From Vulcanimicrobiota bacterium (GTDB lineage Bacteria > Vulcanimicrobiota > Vulcanimicrobiia > Vulcanimicrobiales > Vulcanimicrobiaceae): a stretch of 64,000 nt of DNA. The translations under genes and the position numbers were made by a program. The stretch lies in NCBI GenBank assembly GCA_030041225.1, contig JASHOG010000018.1, positions 41,904 to 105,903 on the forward strand. The letters run 5' to 3'. The notes below the pieces were generated by a model. That model was not told where the DNA came from and did no database searches. It saw only the letters and a list, made by a program, of their open reading frames with translations. Shown here piece by piece: positions 26,379 through 34,420 of this stretch. Every line of letters starts with the position of its first letter. Positions within the stretch are counted from its first letter, which is position 1.

Positions 26379-27577
26379 CGCACGCTCGCGACGGCTAAAG
26401 GATAACCGCCGGTCTCGAATGGCGCCCCGGGCACTCGCCGGAGCGTACGGGCGTCGAAGACGTCGATCTCGTCGCTCCCCGCGCAAGGAATGTAGAGACG
26501 TGCGCTCTGGGGATCGAACAGGGGCTTCCAGGGGATCGAGCACGTTTGGAGCGGTGCGTGCCGGGCCCGCAACGTGTTCGCATCGAGAACGTCGATCTCG
26601 TTCGCCTGCTCATCCGTTACGAAGAGCTCGTGGTGAACGTCGTCGAGCGCGATGCCGATCGGGAACGCGAGAGGTGCGCTGCGCAGCCGCACTCGCGGTC
26701 GTTGACGGTCGAGGAGGATCTCGCTCACCGACCCGGCCGCTCCAAAGAGCGTACTCACACCCTGGTTTGAGACGGCGTAGAGGCGACGGCCGTCGGCGGA
26801 AAGCGCGAGAGCGAAGGCGCGCGGGATCTTCGGAATGCGATCGATGACGCGCATGGCGCGCGCGTCGACGATCGCAACGCCGCCGTCGTTCGCATCGGCG
26901 ACGTAGACGAGCTGGCGGTGGAGATCGACGGCGACTCCTTCGGCCGTTGATCCGGTAACGACGCTCGTGACGTGACGACCGATGATGCGCGCGAGGCCGC
27001 CCTTTCCATCGAGCTCGCGCTCGGTGACGAAGAGTGCGTGCAACGGCGTATCGCCGACGAGCTCGTCGCCGAGCGGTACGCCGAGGACAATGTGCACGCT
27101 CCACGGGGCAAGCCCGACAACCGTCACGCTCGTTCCGTCCGTGTCGGTTGTCGCCACGTCGTATGCGCCGAGCTCGGTGACGTCGCTTGGCGAGCCTCCG
27201 GTCGCGAGCGTGCCGAGTACCGCGAACGTGTTCGGGTTGTGAAAGACGATACCGTCCTCGTATGAAGCGACGGCAAGCGCTCTCCCTTGTGGCGGGGAGA
27301 CGATGCGGATGTTGCGCACGGCGATTCCGGAGGAGCCGACGGCCACGAGCGTCGCGCTTCCCGGGCGCGCGTTCACGGGGACGACGTAGAATCCGTCGTC
27401 AAAGCGGCCGCTGCCGAGAGACGCGATGCTGGACGGTGCGTTTGCGGAGGTCAAACGCACGGCGAAGCGACTGCCGGGAAGCAGCGACGTGGCATGACTC
27501 GCGAACTGTGCGATCGCGAGAGGGTGCTGCGCGCTGATGAGCGCGAGCGCGCAGATAGCGGCGAAGGCACGAATCAC
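26375..27577 (-). CDS. Exported YVTN/NHL-type beta-propeller protein
   Basis: The GTG at 27577 starts a signal peptide (IRAFAAICALALISAQHPLAIA) and 400 residues in total. Repeated blades follow: GRALAVASYEDGIVFHNPNTFAVLG, VYVADANDGGVAIVDARAMRVIDRIP, RLYAVSNQGVSTLFGAAGSV, LFVTDEQANEIDVLDANTLRARHAP and LYIPCAGSDEIDVFDARTLRRVPG. No catalytic residues can be assigned; it probably binds a partner or ligand outside the cytoplasm. Its start and stop both overlap neighbours by 4 bp (GTGA), so it is tightly co-translated with the nitrilase and the glycosidase. Confidence 0.8.
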   Translation of the reverse strand: MIRAFAAICALALISAQHPLAIAQFASHATSLLPGSRFAVRLTSANAPSSIASLGSGRFDDGFYVVPVNARPGSATLVAVGSSGIAVRNIRIVSPPQGRALAVASYEDGIVFHNPNTFAVLGTLATGGSPSDVTELGAYDVATTDTDGTSVTVVGLAPWSVHIVLGVPLGDELVGDTPLHALFVTERELDGKGGLARIIGRHVTSVVTGSTAEGVAVDLHRQLVYVADANDGGVAIVDARAMRVIDRIPKIPRAFALALSADGRRLYAVSNQGVSTLFGAAGSVSEILLDRQRPRVRLRSAPLAFPIGIALDDVHHELFVTDEQANEIDVLDANTLRARHAPLQTCSIPWKPLFDPQSARLYIPCAGSDEIDVFDARTLRRVPGAPFETGGYPLAVASVR

Positions 27578-28872
27578 GGGAACGCCTTGGGAGTGGGCAT
27601 CGTTACGATGGCTCGGACGCGTTCGATCCCTTGCGCGACGTCCGTTCCGGGAGCCACGACTGTGTTGGCCGTCTTCGCGAGGTCGACTGTGCACGCGGCG
27701 AGGCGATATCCGTCGAAGGCTCCGCACACGATCGCGCCATCCGGATCGATGACGAAGGCACGTCGGTGTCCTCGATCGACGACGGTGACGTAGATCCGAT
27801 TCTCTGCGGCGCGAGCACGAGCGATCGCTTCCGTCCAGGCGTTACTCTGCGTCTCCCAAAGCGCGAAACGGTACCCGGCGCGTCGGTACGTCACGAGGCT
27901 GCCGGGGTCGAGCATGGCATCATCGTCAACCGTCGCAACACCTGCGACCCGATCGAGCGCGGCAATGCGTTCCGGCGCCTTCGGCGCAATGACCTGCGTG
28001 CATTCCAAAAGCTCGAGACGTCTGTCGATGTCGGGCGGAAGCGGTGAGGCACTCACTGCAAGGTTGAACGACCCCAAGCGTATCGTTCGCGCCGGCGGCG
28101 GTGTGAGGTTCGCGCGTTGGGGCCGTTGCTCATCGAGCTCGATCGTCGCGAAGAGGAGCGCCTCCTCTCGCTCATCCGCCACAGCGATGATGTTGCCCAG
28201 GGCGTCGATGACTTGGCTCTTGCCGCAATAGAGCACCATCTCACGCTCGACGCCGCACTTGTTCGCGGCGAGAAACGGCGTCCCGTTCTCGTACGCTCGA
28301 ACGCGGGCGAGAAGGTCAGCTTGCAGGTTTTCCAAGGCATCTGGAGTGCGCCCGCTCGAGACCCATGCGGTCGGCATGACGAGAATCTCGGCTCCGCGAT
28401 CGACGAGCGTGCGAGAGATCTCCGGCATACGCCCATCGGCGCAGATCAGGACGCCAAGGCGGCCAAGCGAGCTCTCTATCGGCGCTATGCGGTCGCCCGG
28501 CGTGAACCAACGGCGATCGAAGTGCCAAAGGAAGAGCTTCTCCGCGCGACCTACAACGCTGCCGTCCCGATCGATGACGACACCAGCGTTGAGGAGTGCG
28601 CCGCCTGCGCCGATTGCGGCGCCCGCCACGATGACGACCCCTTTCTTGGCCGCTAACGCGCGCAGCCGTTGCACGGCCTCGTCGACGGCGTGCTCGTCGA
28701 GGGCACCGAAGCCGAGGACGTATCCCGGAATTGTCCCTTCAGGCAGTACGATGAGCTCTGCCTCCGCGGCGGCCTCGTCGACGCGTTGTTCGATGTGAGG
28801 GAACACGTCGCCAAACGTGGCGACGTCGTGAGCGCGGAGCTGGACGGCGGCCACGCGCAAGGAACGTCTCAT
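27574..28872 (-). CDS. Carbon-nitrogen hydrolase (nitrilase superfamily) with second partial domain
   Basis: The first 265 residues are a CN_hydrolase domain with the Glu-Lys-Cys triad: LIVLPEGTIPGYVLG, VVGRAEKLFLWHFDRRWFTPGD and GVLICADGRMPEISR. After RTIRLGSFNLAVS a shorter, diverged nitrilase-like region follows (CTQVIAPKAPERIAALDRV to NRIYVTVVDRGHRRAFVIDPDGAIVCGAFDGYRLAACTVDL) that lacks an obvious triad. The substrate, probably an amide or N-carbamoyl compound, is unknown. This is the first gene of the operon leading to propeller, glycosidase, tldD and tldE. Confidence 0.87.
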   Translation of the reverse strand: MRRSLRVAAVQLRAHDVATFGDVFPHIEQRVDEAAAEAELIVLPEGTIPGYVLGFGALDEHAVDEAVQRLRALAAKKGVVIVAGAAIGAGGALLNAGVVIDRDGSVVGRAEKLFLWHFDRRWFTPGDRIAPIESSLGRLGVLICADGRMPEISRTLVDRGAEILVMPTAWVSSGRTPDALENLQADLLARVRAYENGTPFLAANKCGVEREMVLYCGKSQVIDALGNIIAVADEREEALLFATIELDEQRPQRANLTPPPARTIRLGSFNLAVSASPLPPDIDRRLELLECTQVIAPKAPERIAALDRVAGVATVDDDAMLDPGSLVTYRRAGYRFALWETQSNAWTEAIARARAAENRIYVTVVDRGHRRAFVIDPDGAIVCGAFDGYRLAACTVDLAKTANTVVAPGTDVAQGIERVRAIVTMPTPKAFP

Positions 28873-28937
28873 CGACGGCTGCGATTCGTCCCGAGCATGC
28901 GCAGGTCCCCGGACCGCGTCGCGAAGAAGGGCCGCGC

Positions 28938-29666
28938 ATGCACCGAATGCTTTGCGCCGTTGCCTGCGTTCTCGTATGCAGCGGTCTCATTCCGGCCTCC
29001 GCTGCACAGCCGACACAGCCGCACAACGCGCAGCCCACGAAGCGCGTATCCCGGTCCAAAGACTCGTGCTCTTCGCTGCCGAGTAGGTGGCAGCGCCACG
29101 AGTGTTACGATTTCCATCACTCGGCACCGGGCGACGAGTACTTCGGGCGCCTAAAGATCAGCTACCTCGGCATCGACAATACGGCTCACGACGTCGCGAT
29201 CGAGGCCGGCGCATACACGATCGACCCGCGGCTCATTGCGAAGCTGATGTTTGCCGATGAAGCTTTGCACCAGTGGGAGAGCAAGTATCCCGGAGATCCG
29301 CAGCTCGCGCGCAGTTACTTCCTCATGGTTGGAGCTCTGCGCAAGATTTATACCCAAGCCGCGCAGCAACTGACCTGGGCGTACATGCAGCACGTCATTC
29401 ATGTCTATCCCACGTCCTACTTTGCGAAAGTGCTGCGCAGGGACGTTGCGGTCGGCTTTACGGAGCACTGGTTCGCGCTTCCGGAAGTTTGCCCGACGCC
29501 GTTCCCGACGCCCTCGCCGGGACGCGGCCGCTATGAGCCGACGCCGAGCCCGTCGCCCGAAGCGACGCCGGTCGAGACCCCGACGCCAACGCCGCCGGGG
29601 GAGCCGAAGATCGACGTCATCACCCCGCCGTGCGTGCCGCCGGCGCCCGAGGCAATGCCGACGTAA
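28938..29666 (+). CDS. Exported hypothetical protein with Pro/Thr-rich C-terminus
   Basis: A signal peptide (MHRMLCAVACVLVCSGLIPASA) precedes a helical domain of about 130 residues: ECYDFHHSAPGDEYFGRLKISYLGID, PRLIAKLMFADEALHQWESKYPGDPQLARSYFLMVGALRKIYTQAA. A Pro/Thr/Ser tail (TPFPTPSPGRG, EATPVETPTPTPPGEPK) ends the protein, like a wall or linker region. I do not recognise the family. It is divergent from the nitrilase operon and ends in a bidirectional terminator shared with the stalk-domain gene. Confidence 0.6.
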   Translation: MHRMLCAVACVLVCSGLIPASAAQPTQPHNAQPTKRVSRSKDSCSSLPSRWQRHECYDFHHSAPGDEYFGRLKISYLGIDNTAHDVAIEAGAYTIDPRLIAKLMFADEALHQWESKYPGDPQLARSYFLMVGALRKIYTQAAQQLTWAYMQHVIHVYPTSYFAKVLRRDVAVGFTEHWFALPEVCPTPFPTPSPGRGRYEPTPSPSPEATPVETPTPTPPGEPKIDVITPPCVPPAPEAMPT

Positions 29667-29672
29667 AAACGC

Positions 29673-29700
29673 GAGAGCCCCCGGATGACCGGAGGCTCTC
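29673..29700. terminator. Bidirectional Rho-independent terminator
   Basis: The stem GAGAGCCCCCGG/CCGGAGGCTCTC has one mismatch and a 4-base loop. TTCGTTT follows on the plus strand and a run of five T on the minus strand, serving both convergent genes. Confidence 0.85.
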
Positions 29701-29723
29701 TTCGTTTCCTGTTCGAGTTGCGG

Positions 29724-31013
29724 CTAGAACTTAATGCCCAACCCGATGTACGGACCGTTCTGGATCATACCGTCGGGTGAATCATTGAGTTGATATCCGC
29801 GCTCGCCTTGCCAGCCGGCCTCGATCATGATCGGAGTGTTGATGATCGAGTAGTCGACGCCGATGTCGTACTTCAGGATATTGTAGGCGACGATGAAGGA
29901 ACTATAATCGCCGTGAACGTCCGGATAGTACCAGGCGCTGCCGTACCAGCTAAAGGCACGATCAAGATCCGGTAGCTTCGAAACGCCGAAGCCCCAGTTG
30001 TTGACGTGCGGATAGCCGTAGTTGTTCGTCCGCCACATGTAGCCGACGCCGATGTAAATGCGCGGCTCAAGCACGCGGAAGCCCAGGTGGACATCGAGAT
30101 CGTAATCGCGCACGGTGAAAGCCGGAACGAAACTCGAGCCCGTGCTACCGATGTTGGTCACATAGCACTCGGCGTCGCTTGTCGTCCCATTGCAGTCGTG
30201 CGGGTAGTTGATCTCGCGGTAGTCGCCCTCGAGCATCCACGGTAGGTTGCCGAGGTCGAACTCGGCGGCGCCGTGCAGACGATACGAGAAACCACCGATG
30301 TTGTTGTTCGACGTGTTCCCCGCGCTGAACTCATTGTACACCTTCGGTGAGACGATGTAGTCACCGGCCACGTAGAGATCGTGATACCGCGGCGGTGGCG
30401 GCGGGGGTGGCGGCGGCGGCGGCGGAGCCGGAGTCGCCGGCGGAGGCGGCGGTGGCGGCGGCGTAGCGGGAATGTACCGAACGACCACGATGTGGCGATC
30501 CGGCACCCACTGCACGTAGGCGCCCATGCCTTCCGAAATGACGCGCACGGGAACGAGAACGATCCCGTGATAGATGATCGGCGGTACGTCCAGCGGACGC
30601 GTTTCGCCATTGATGACGACCTCGGGTTTGCCGACCGTCACCTTGACGTCGGCGTCCGCTTTCGTCACGTCGACGGTTCTCGTGGCCGGATCGTACGACA
30701 CGGTCGCGCCCATTTGCTCGAACATCGAGCGCAAGGGAATCAAGATCGTGCCGTGGCGCACGAGTGCGGCGAGCACACGATCCTGCTTCAGAACGTCGGG
30801 TTTGGAGTAGACGTGATGATCGTTATAGAGAATCGGTATTTGCCCCGACGGCGGCGAGCCGAAGTCGGGCGGCGGTGCCTGATCCGAGGCCTGCGCGACC
30901 GCATTGGGTCCAATGTTTCCATGCGTAGCAGAGGCCGAAGGAGCAGCGACCGCGTTGAGTCCGAGACCGGCTGCTAGCAGCGCGGTAAGGACCCCGATGC
31001 TCAGTCGCTTCAA
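29724..31013 (-). CDS. Stalk-domain (copper amine oxidase N-term-like) protein fused to outer-membrane beta-barrel
   Basis: The order of parts is: signal peptide (KRLSIGVLTALLAAGLGLNAVAA), a stalk domain with two half repeats (TILIPLRSMFEQMGATVSYDPATRTVDVT and IVLVPVRVISEGMGAYVQWVPDRHIVVV), a polyproline linker (runs of 8 and 12 Pro), then about 220 residues of alternating strands ending GPYIGLGIKF. The terminal Phe and aromatic strands suggest an 8-10-strand outer-membrane barrel. The stalk domain may bind peptidoglycan or another envelope component, tying the barrel to it (inference). A structured leader lies upstream. Confidence 0.78.
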   Translation of the reverse strand: MKRLSIGVLTALLAAGLGLNAVAAPSASATHGNIGPNAVAQASDQAPPPDFGSPPSGQIPILYNDHHVYSKPDVLKQDRVLAALVRHGTILIPLRSMFEQMGATVSYDPATRTVDVTKADADVKVTVGKPEVVINGETRPLDVPPIIYHGIVLVPVRVISEGMGAYVQWVPDRHIVVVRYIPATPPPPPPPPATPAPPPPPPPPPPPPRYHDLYVAGDYIVSPKVYNEFSAGNTSNNNIGGFSYRLHGAAEFDLGNLPWMLEGDYREINYPHDCNGTTSDAECYVTNIGSTGSSFVPAFTVRDYDLDVHLGFRVLEPRIYIGVGYMWRTNNYGYPHVNNWGFGVSKLPDLDRAFSWYGSAWYYPDVHGDYSSFIVAYNILKYDIGVDYSIINTPIMIEAGWQGERGYQLNDSPDGMIQNGPYIGLGIKF

Positions 31014-31036
31014 AGCTTCCTCCTAGGTTAGAAGAT

Positions 31037-31104
31037 GAGGACCTCGGGTCGTCCCCCGGTGCTCCAACGCTGAAGCGGCAGCACACGCCGCCGCACCGGT
31101 CCTC
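31037..31104 (-). ncRNA. Structured 5' leader hairpin of the stalk/barrel gene
   Basis: Three nested complementary pairs are seen: GAGGACC/GGTCCTC (outer), CGGTGC/GCACCG and GCGGC/GCCGC (inner), with asymmetric loops. They lie 24 bp upstream of the start codon in a 183-bp region without genes. This could be a cis-regulatory hairpin; it does not match a riboswitch class I can name. Confidence 0.35.
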
Positions 31105-31196
31105 GGTCGCGTCGGTCCTCGTGAGCTGCCCGAGGGCAATCCTTGGGCGTTGACTTCGGGAGGCCGATTAGCCCCCCTGCTAGGGAACCTGAACGG

Positions 31197-31592
31197 CTAC
31201 GAGAGCTTCTCTTTGACCTTGGTCAGGAACTTGGTCCGGTCAATGATGTACCGCTCGTGGCTTCCCTCGGCGACCGCCTCCTGCTCGTCGAAGACCCGGA
31301 CGGCGAAGGTGACCCGCGGGCCGTCGATCGAGACGATCTCGACCTCGACCCGGACGATGAACCCGACGGGGACCGGCTCACGATGCTCGAGCTCGATCTG
31401 TGTCCCGAGCGTCACGCGCCCTTCCTCTGTGAAGGGTGCGAGGCAGTCTGCCGCCGCCTGTTCGACGAGCTGCACGAGAACGGAAGTGGCCAGGACGTCA
31501 ACGCCCTTGTTGCCGGCACGATCGGCCGTCATCCATTCCTCGACGCGGCTCTGCAAGCTGTGCGAGCGGCCGATGTCGAGCTTCGCGCCCAT
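31197..31592 (-). CDS. Hotdog-fold thioesterase, FlK/fluoroacetyl-CoA thioesterase-like
   Basis: This 131-residue cytoplasmic protein has the family pattern VDVLATSVLVQLVEQAAADCLAPF and TLGTQIELEHREPVPVG, including Thr, Glu and His in the positions used by FlK-type thioesterases. A long strand VRVEVEIVSIDGPRVTFAVRVFDEQE and SHERYIIDRTKFLTKV follow. Specificity for acyl-CoA is unknown. It stands alone upstream of the stalk-domain gene and divergent from the adaptor gene. Confidence 0.8.
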   Translation of the reverse strand: MGAKLDIGRSHSLQSRVEEWMTADRAGNKGVDVLATSVLVQLVEQAAADCLAPFTEEGRVTLGTQIELEHREPVPVGFIVRVEVEIVSIDGPRVTFAVRVFDEQEAVAEGSHERYIIDRTKFLTKVKEKLS

Positions 31593-31745
31593 GGAAAGAA
31601 CCCGTTACGTCGCTCGTCGAGCGCCTCCCTGGCATGACGGCCTCCAAGCCCTTCGGGCGAAGTTCCCTGGGTTTTTGCGGGAGGGGTTGAATCATGCAAG
31701 GGCCTTCCCCCGTATCGAAGCCGAGGAATGAGGACTAGGAGAGCT

Positions 31746-32969
31746 ATGCAGCATCACCGTTTGGCTGTGGCGACGCTGACGGCGCTCGTTCTGGCGGCAT
31801 GCGGACATCCGGCTTCGCAATCATCCGTCGCTCTGAGCGTCGACGTCGCTACCGCACGACGGCAGAGTATCGCGACGTACCTGACACTCGACGGACAAAT
31901 TGCGCCGCTCGAACAGTCGTCGCTTGCGTTCCAGCAAAGCGGCACGATTACGTCGATCGGCGTGAACGTCGGCGATCGCGTGCACGAAGGCGAGTTGCTC
32001 GCGCGCATCGATGACTCGCTTCTGCTCGCGCAGCTCGTGCAGGCGCAGGCCGCCTACAGAGAAGCTGCGGCAACGGCTCGCGGCGCCGTTGTCGGGCTCC
32101 CCGTAACGCAGACGCAGAACACGACCGCACTTGCCACCGCGCGTGCCGCGTATGAAAATGCCGAACTCGTCTACCATCAAGACAGCACGCTGTACCATGA
32201 AGGCTACGTTTCGTTGCAGACGCTCGAGGCGGCGCGCTCCACGTACGTACAGGAGCTGAGTGCCTATCAAGCGGCCGCGATGGCAATCAGGAACAACGTC
32301 GTCGCGAGCGAGAACGTGAAAGCATCGCTTGCAAGCGCAGAGAGCGCCCTCGCGCAAGCGCATCTTTTGGAGACGGAGATCGCGCAGACGTACCTGTACG
32401 CGCCGTACGACGGCGTCGTTACCGCCCGTCTCATGGATCCCGGCTCGTACGCTGCTCCCACCGCTCCCGTCCTCGGCGTCTCTCGCGTGAACACGGTCTG
32501 GGTGAACGTAAACGTACCGGATTCCGACCTCCTCTACGTGACGCCGGGGAAGCTCCTCTCGTTCTGGAGCGACTCGCTTCCTGGGCGTATCTTCCGCGGT
32601 CGCGTCTCCGCGGTAAACGCCGTTCCGACCTCCGGTACGCTCTCGTACCTTGCGCGCCTGGATTTGCCCAACCCGGGCGGCTTGCTTCGAGGAGGAATGC
32701 TGGTGAATGTCGTCGTGATGCAGGAACGGCGGCAAAATGCCATCGTGGTCCCCCGCTCAGCAATCGCCCAGACGGGTAATGGAAGCTTCATCTACACAGT
32801 GCACAACAACGTTGCAACGCAGGTTCCCGTGCGCCTCGGCCTGCAAACCGGTACCCTAACGGAAGTCATAAGCCCGAGGGTTGTGCCGGGAACCACCGTG
32901 ATTACGACTCGTCCGGACACGCTGAAGGACGGAAGCGCCGTTGCGGTCGCGGGTGCCCCCGCGAGATGA
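31746..32969 (+). CDS. Efflux periplasmic adaptor lipoprotein (membrane fusion protein)
   Basis: This is an HlyD/AcrA-type adaptor with lipoprotein signal MQHHRLAVATLTALVLAAC. Biotinyl-lipoyl-like half motifs flank an alpha hairpin: FQQSGTITSIGVNVGDRVHEGELLARIDD, a coiled-coil rich in Ala/Gln (about residues 95-215) and TYLYAPYDGVVTARLMDPGSYA. Beta-barrel and membrane-proximal parts follow (VNVNVPDSDLLYVTPG, VPRSAIAQTGNGSFIYTV). The ATG at 31746 has AGGAG ahead of it and gives 407 residues; the track start 18 bp earlier lacks it. Its stop overlaps the TolC-like start. No RND pump or ABC partner follows. Confidence 0.9.
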   Translation: MQHHRLAVATLTALVLAACGHPASQSSVALSVDVATARRQSIATYLTLDGQIAPLEQSSLAFQQSGTITSIGVNVGDRVHEGELLARIDDSLLLAQLVQAQAAYREAAATARGAVVGLPVTQTQNTTALATARAAYENAELVYHQDSTLYHEGYVSLQTLEAARSTYVQELSAYQAAAMAIRNNVVASENVKASLASAESALAQAHLLETEIAQTYLYAPYDGVVTARLMDPGSYAAPTAPVLGVSRVNTVWVNVNVPDSDLLYVTPGKLLSFWSDSLPGRIFRGRVSAVNAVPTSGTLSYLARLDLPNPGGLLRGGMLVNVVVMQERRQNAIVVPRSAIAQTGNGSFIYTVHNNVATQVPVRLGLQTGTLTEVISPRVVPGTTVITTRPDTLKDGSAVAVAGAPAR

Positions 32970-34420
32970 GAGCGAGACTCGCCGGCATCCTCGCGCTCGC
33001 TTCGTTTCTCTCTCCTCTTGCCGCGCAGGCGCAGAGCATACCGGTCCCGACGCCCGTTCCGACGATCGCCCCTAAGACCACACCTCTGCCCTATCCCGCG
33101 TACGGTCCGCAGGCGCCCGACGTCGAGCTGCTCATTCCGCACAAGGGCGTTCCGCCGCACGTCTCGCTCGAGCAAGCGATCGCGATCGCCGTCGCGATCG
33201 CGCCGACGTTCGTCTCCGAGCGCGCCGCCTACAGTGAAATCCGCGCCGCATACGGCGAAGCGAAGCAGAAAGTGTTCCCCACGATCAGCGCGAGCGGAGC
33301 ATGGCAAAGCGCTAAGTCGATCACGTCCGAGCCGGGCTGCTACAGCTCGACCTGCCCTCGCGGGCCGTACACGATCATCACCGAGGACGGCTCGTACACG
33401 ATCTCGCAGTTGATCTTCGACGGCGGCGCCGTCATCACCGCAATCAAAGAGGCGAAAGAGACCGACATCGCCGGACGCTACACGCTGCTCTACCAGCTCG
33501 ACACGCTCGCCTATAACGTGGCCAATGCCTACTACACCGTCTTAGAAGATAAGGCGCTGGTCGACGCGGACGAACAACTCGTGCGCGAGTTCGAGGTCGA
33601 GGAAGATGCCGTGCGCGCAGAGATTCGTAACGGTACCTCCGCGCTCTCGGCGCTCGCGGAGCAGGAGTATGAAACCGCGGAGGCGCGCGGCGAGCTCGTG
33701 ACGGCGCAAGGGAATGCGATCTCTGCGCAAGCCTCGTTTGCGACGATGCTCGGCTTCGATGCGAACGCGCAGATCGTACCGGAGCCCCTTGGCCCCGATC
33801 AATACACCGCGACGCCGACCTATGCGAAGTCACTGCAGCAGGCGATGCTGCTGCGTCCCGATTATCTTTCCGCGCAGCACACGGTGATGTCGGATCAAGA
33901 CGCGCTGCGCTACGCGTTGCTCGCGCGCGTTCCCACCGTCACGGGGTCGTACACCGGGGAAACCTCGCGCGAAGTTAATCCCGTTGTGCCGCCGCCGTTC
34001 GGGTCGGGCGCACAATGGACGCCCTCGGAGACGCTGGGGCTTTCGGTTTCTCTGCCGATCTATGACCAAGGCACGCTCTGGTACAACGTCGAGGCCGCGA
34101 AGTACAATCTGCAAGAAGCACAGGCGAATCTTGCCGAAACGAAGCTGACCGTCGAATCCGACGTGCGCTCGGCGCTCGCGCAGCTCTACTCCGCGCGCGC
34201 GACGTTCATTGAAGATCAGAAGGGTCTCTCTGCGGCACAGGTCGCGATGCAGGCGGCGCAGGCCAGCTACAAAGTCGGTGTCGACACGATCCTCGATCTC
34301 GTCACGGCTGAAGGAAATCTCGCAACCGCGCAGAGCACGTACATCACGGCGCTCTACAGCGTGCGCGTCGCCGAGCAAAACTATCTCTACCAGCTGGGCG
34401 TGAGCGACCTACGGCTGTAA
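32966..34420 (+). CDS. TolC family outer-membrane efflux channel
   Basis: This 484-residue OMF has a signal peptide (RARLAGILALASFLSPLAAQAQ) and two OEP repeats. Helical segments include VSLEQAIAIAVAIAPTFVSERAAYSEIRAAYGEAKQ, YNVANAYYTVLEDKALVDADEQLVREFEVEEDAVRAEI and the later SLPIYDQGTLWYNVEAAKYNLQEAQ and VGVDTILDLVTAEGNLATAQSTYITALYSVRVAEQNYLYQLG. It should form a trimeric outer-membrane/periplasmic tunnel with the adaptor encoded just upstream (4-bp overlap). The pump is missing from the locus. Confidence 0.92.
   Translation: MRARLAGILALASFLSPLAAQAQSIPVPTPVPTIAPKTTPLPYPAYGPQAPDVELLIPHKGVPPHVSLEQAIAIAVAIAPTFVSERAAYSEIRAAYGEAKQKVFPTISASGAWQSAKSITSEPGCYSSTCPRGPYTIITEDGSYTISQLIFDGGAVITAIKEAKETDIAGRYTLLYQLDTLAYNVANAYYTVLEDKALVDADEQLVREFEVEEDAVRAEIRNGTSALSALAEQEYETAEARGELVTAQGNAISAQASFATMLGFDANAQIVPEPLGPDQYTATPTYAKSLQQAMLLRPDYLSAQHTVMSDQDALRYALLARVPTVTGSYTGETSREVNPVVPPPFGSGAQWTPSETLGLSVSLPIYDQGTLWYNVEAAKYNLQEAQANLAETKLTVESDVRSALAQLYSARATFIEDQKGLSAAQVAMQAAQASYKVGVDTILDLVTAEGNLATAQSTYITALYSVRVAEQNYLYQLGVSDLRL

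Noticed and set aside
31014-31140. Resemblance of the stalk-gene leader (GAGCACCGGGGGACGACCC on the minus strand) to a c-di-AMP riboswitch core
   Set aside because: The 3' half of that riboswitch class is not visible; I kept only the statement that the leader is structured.
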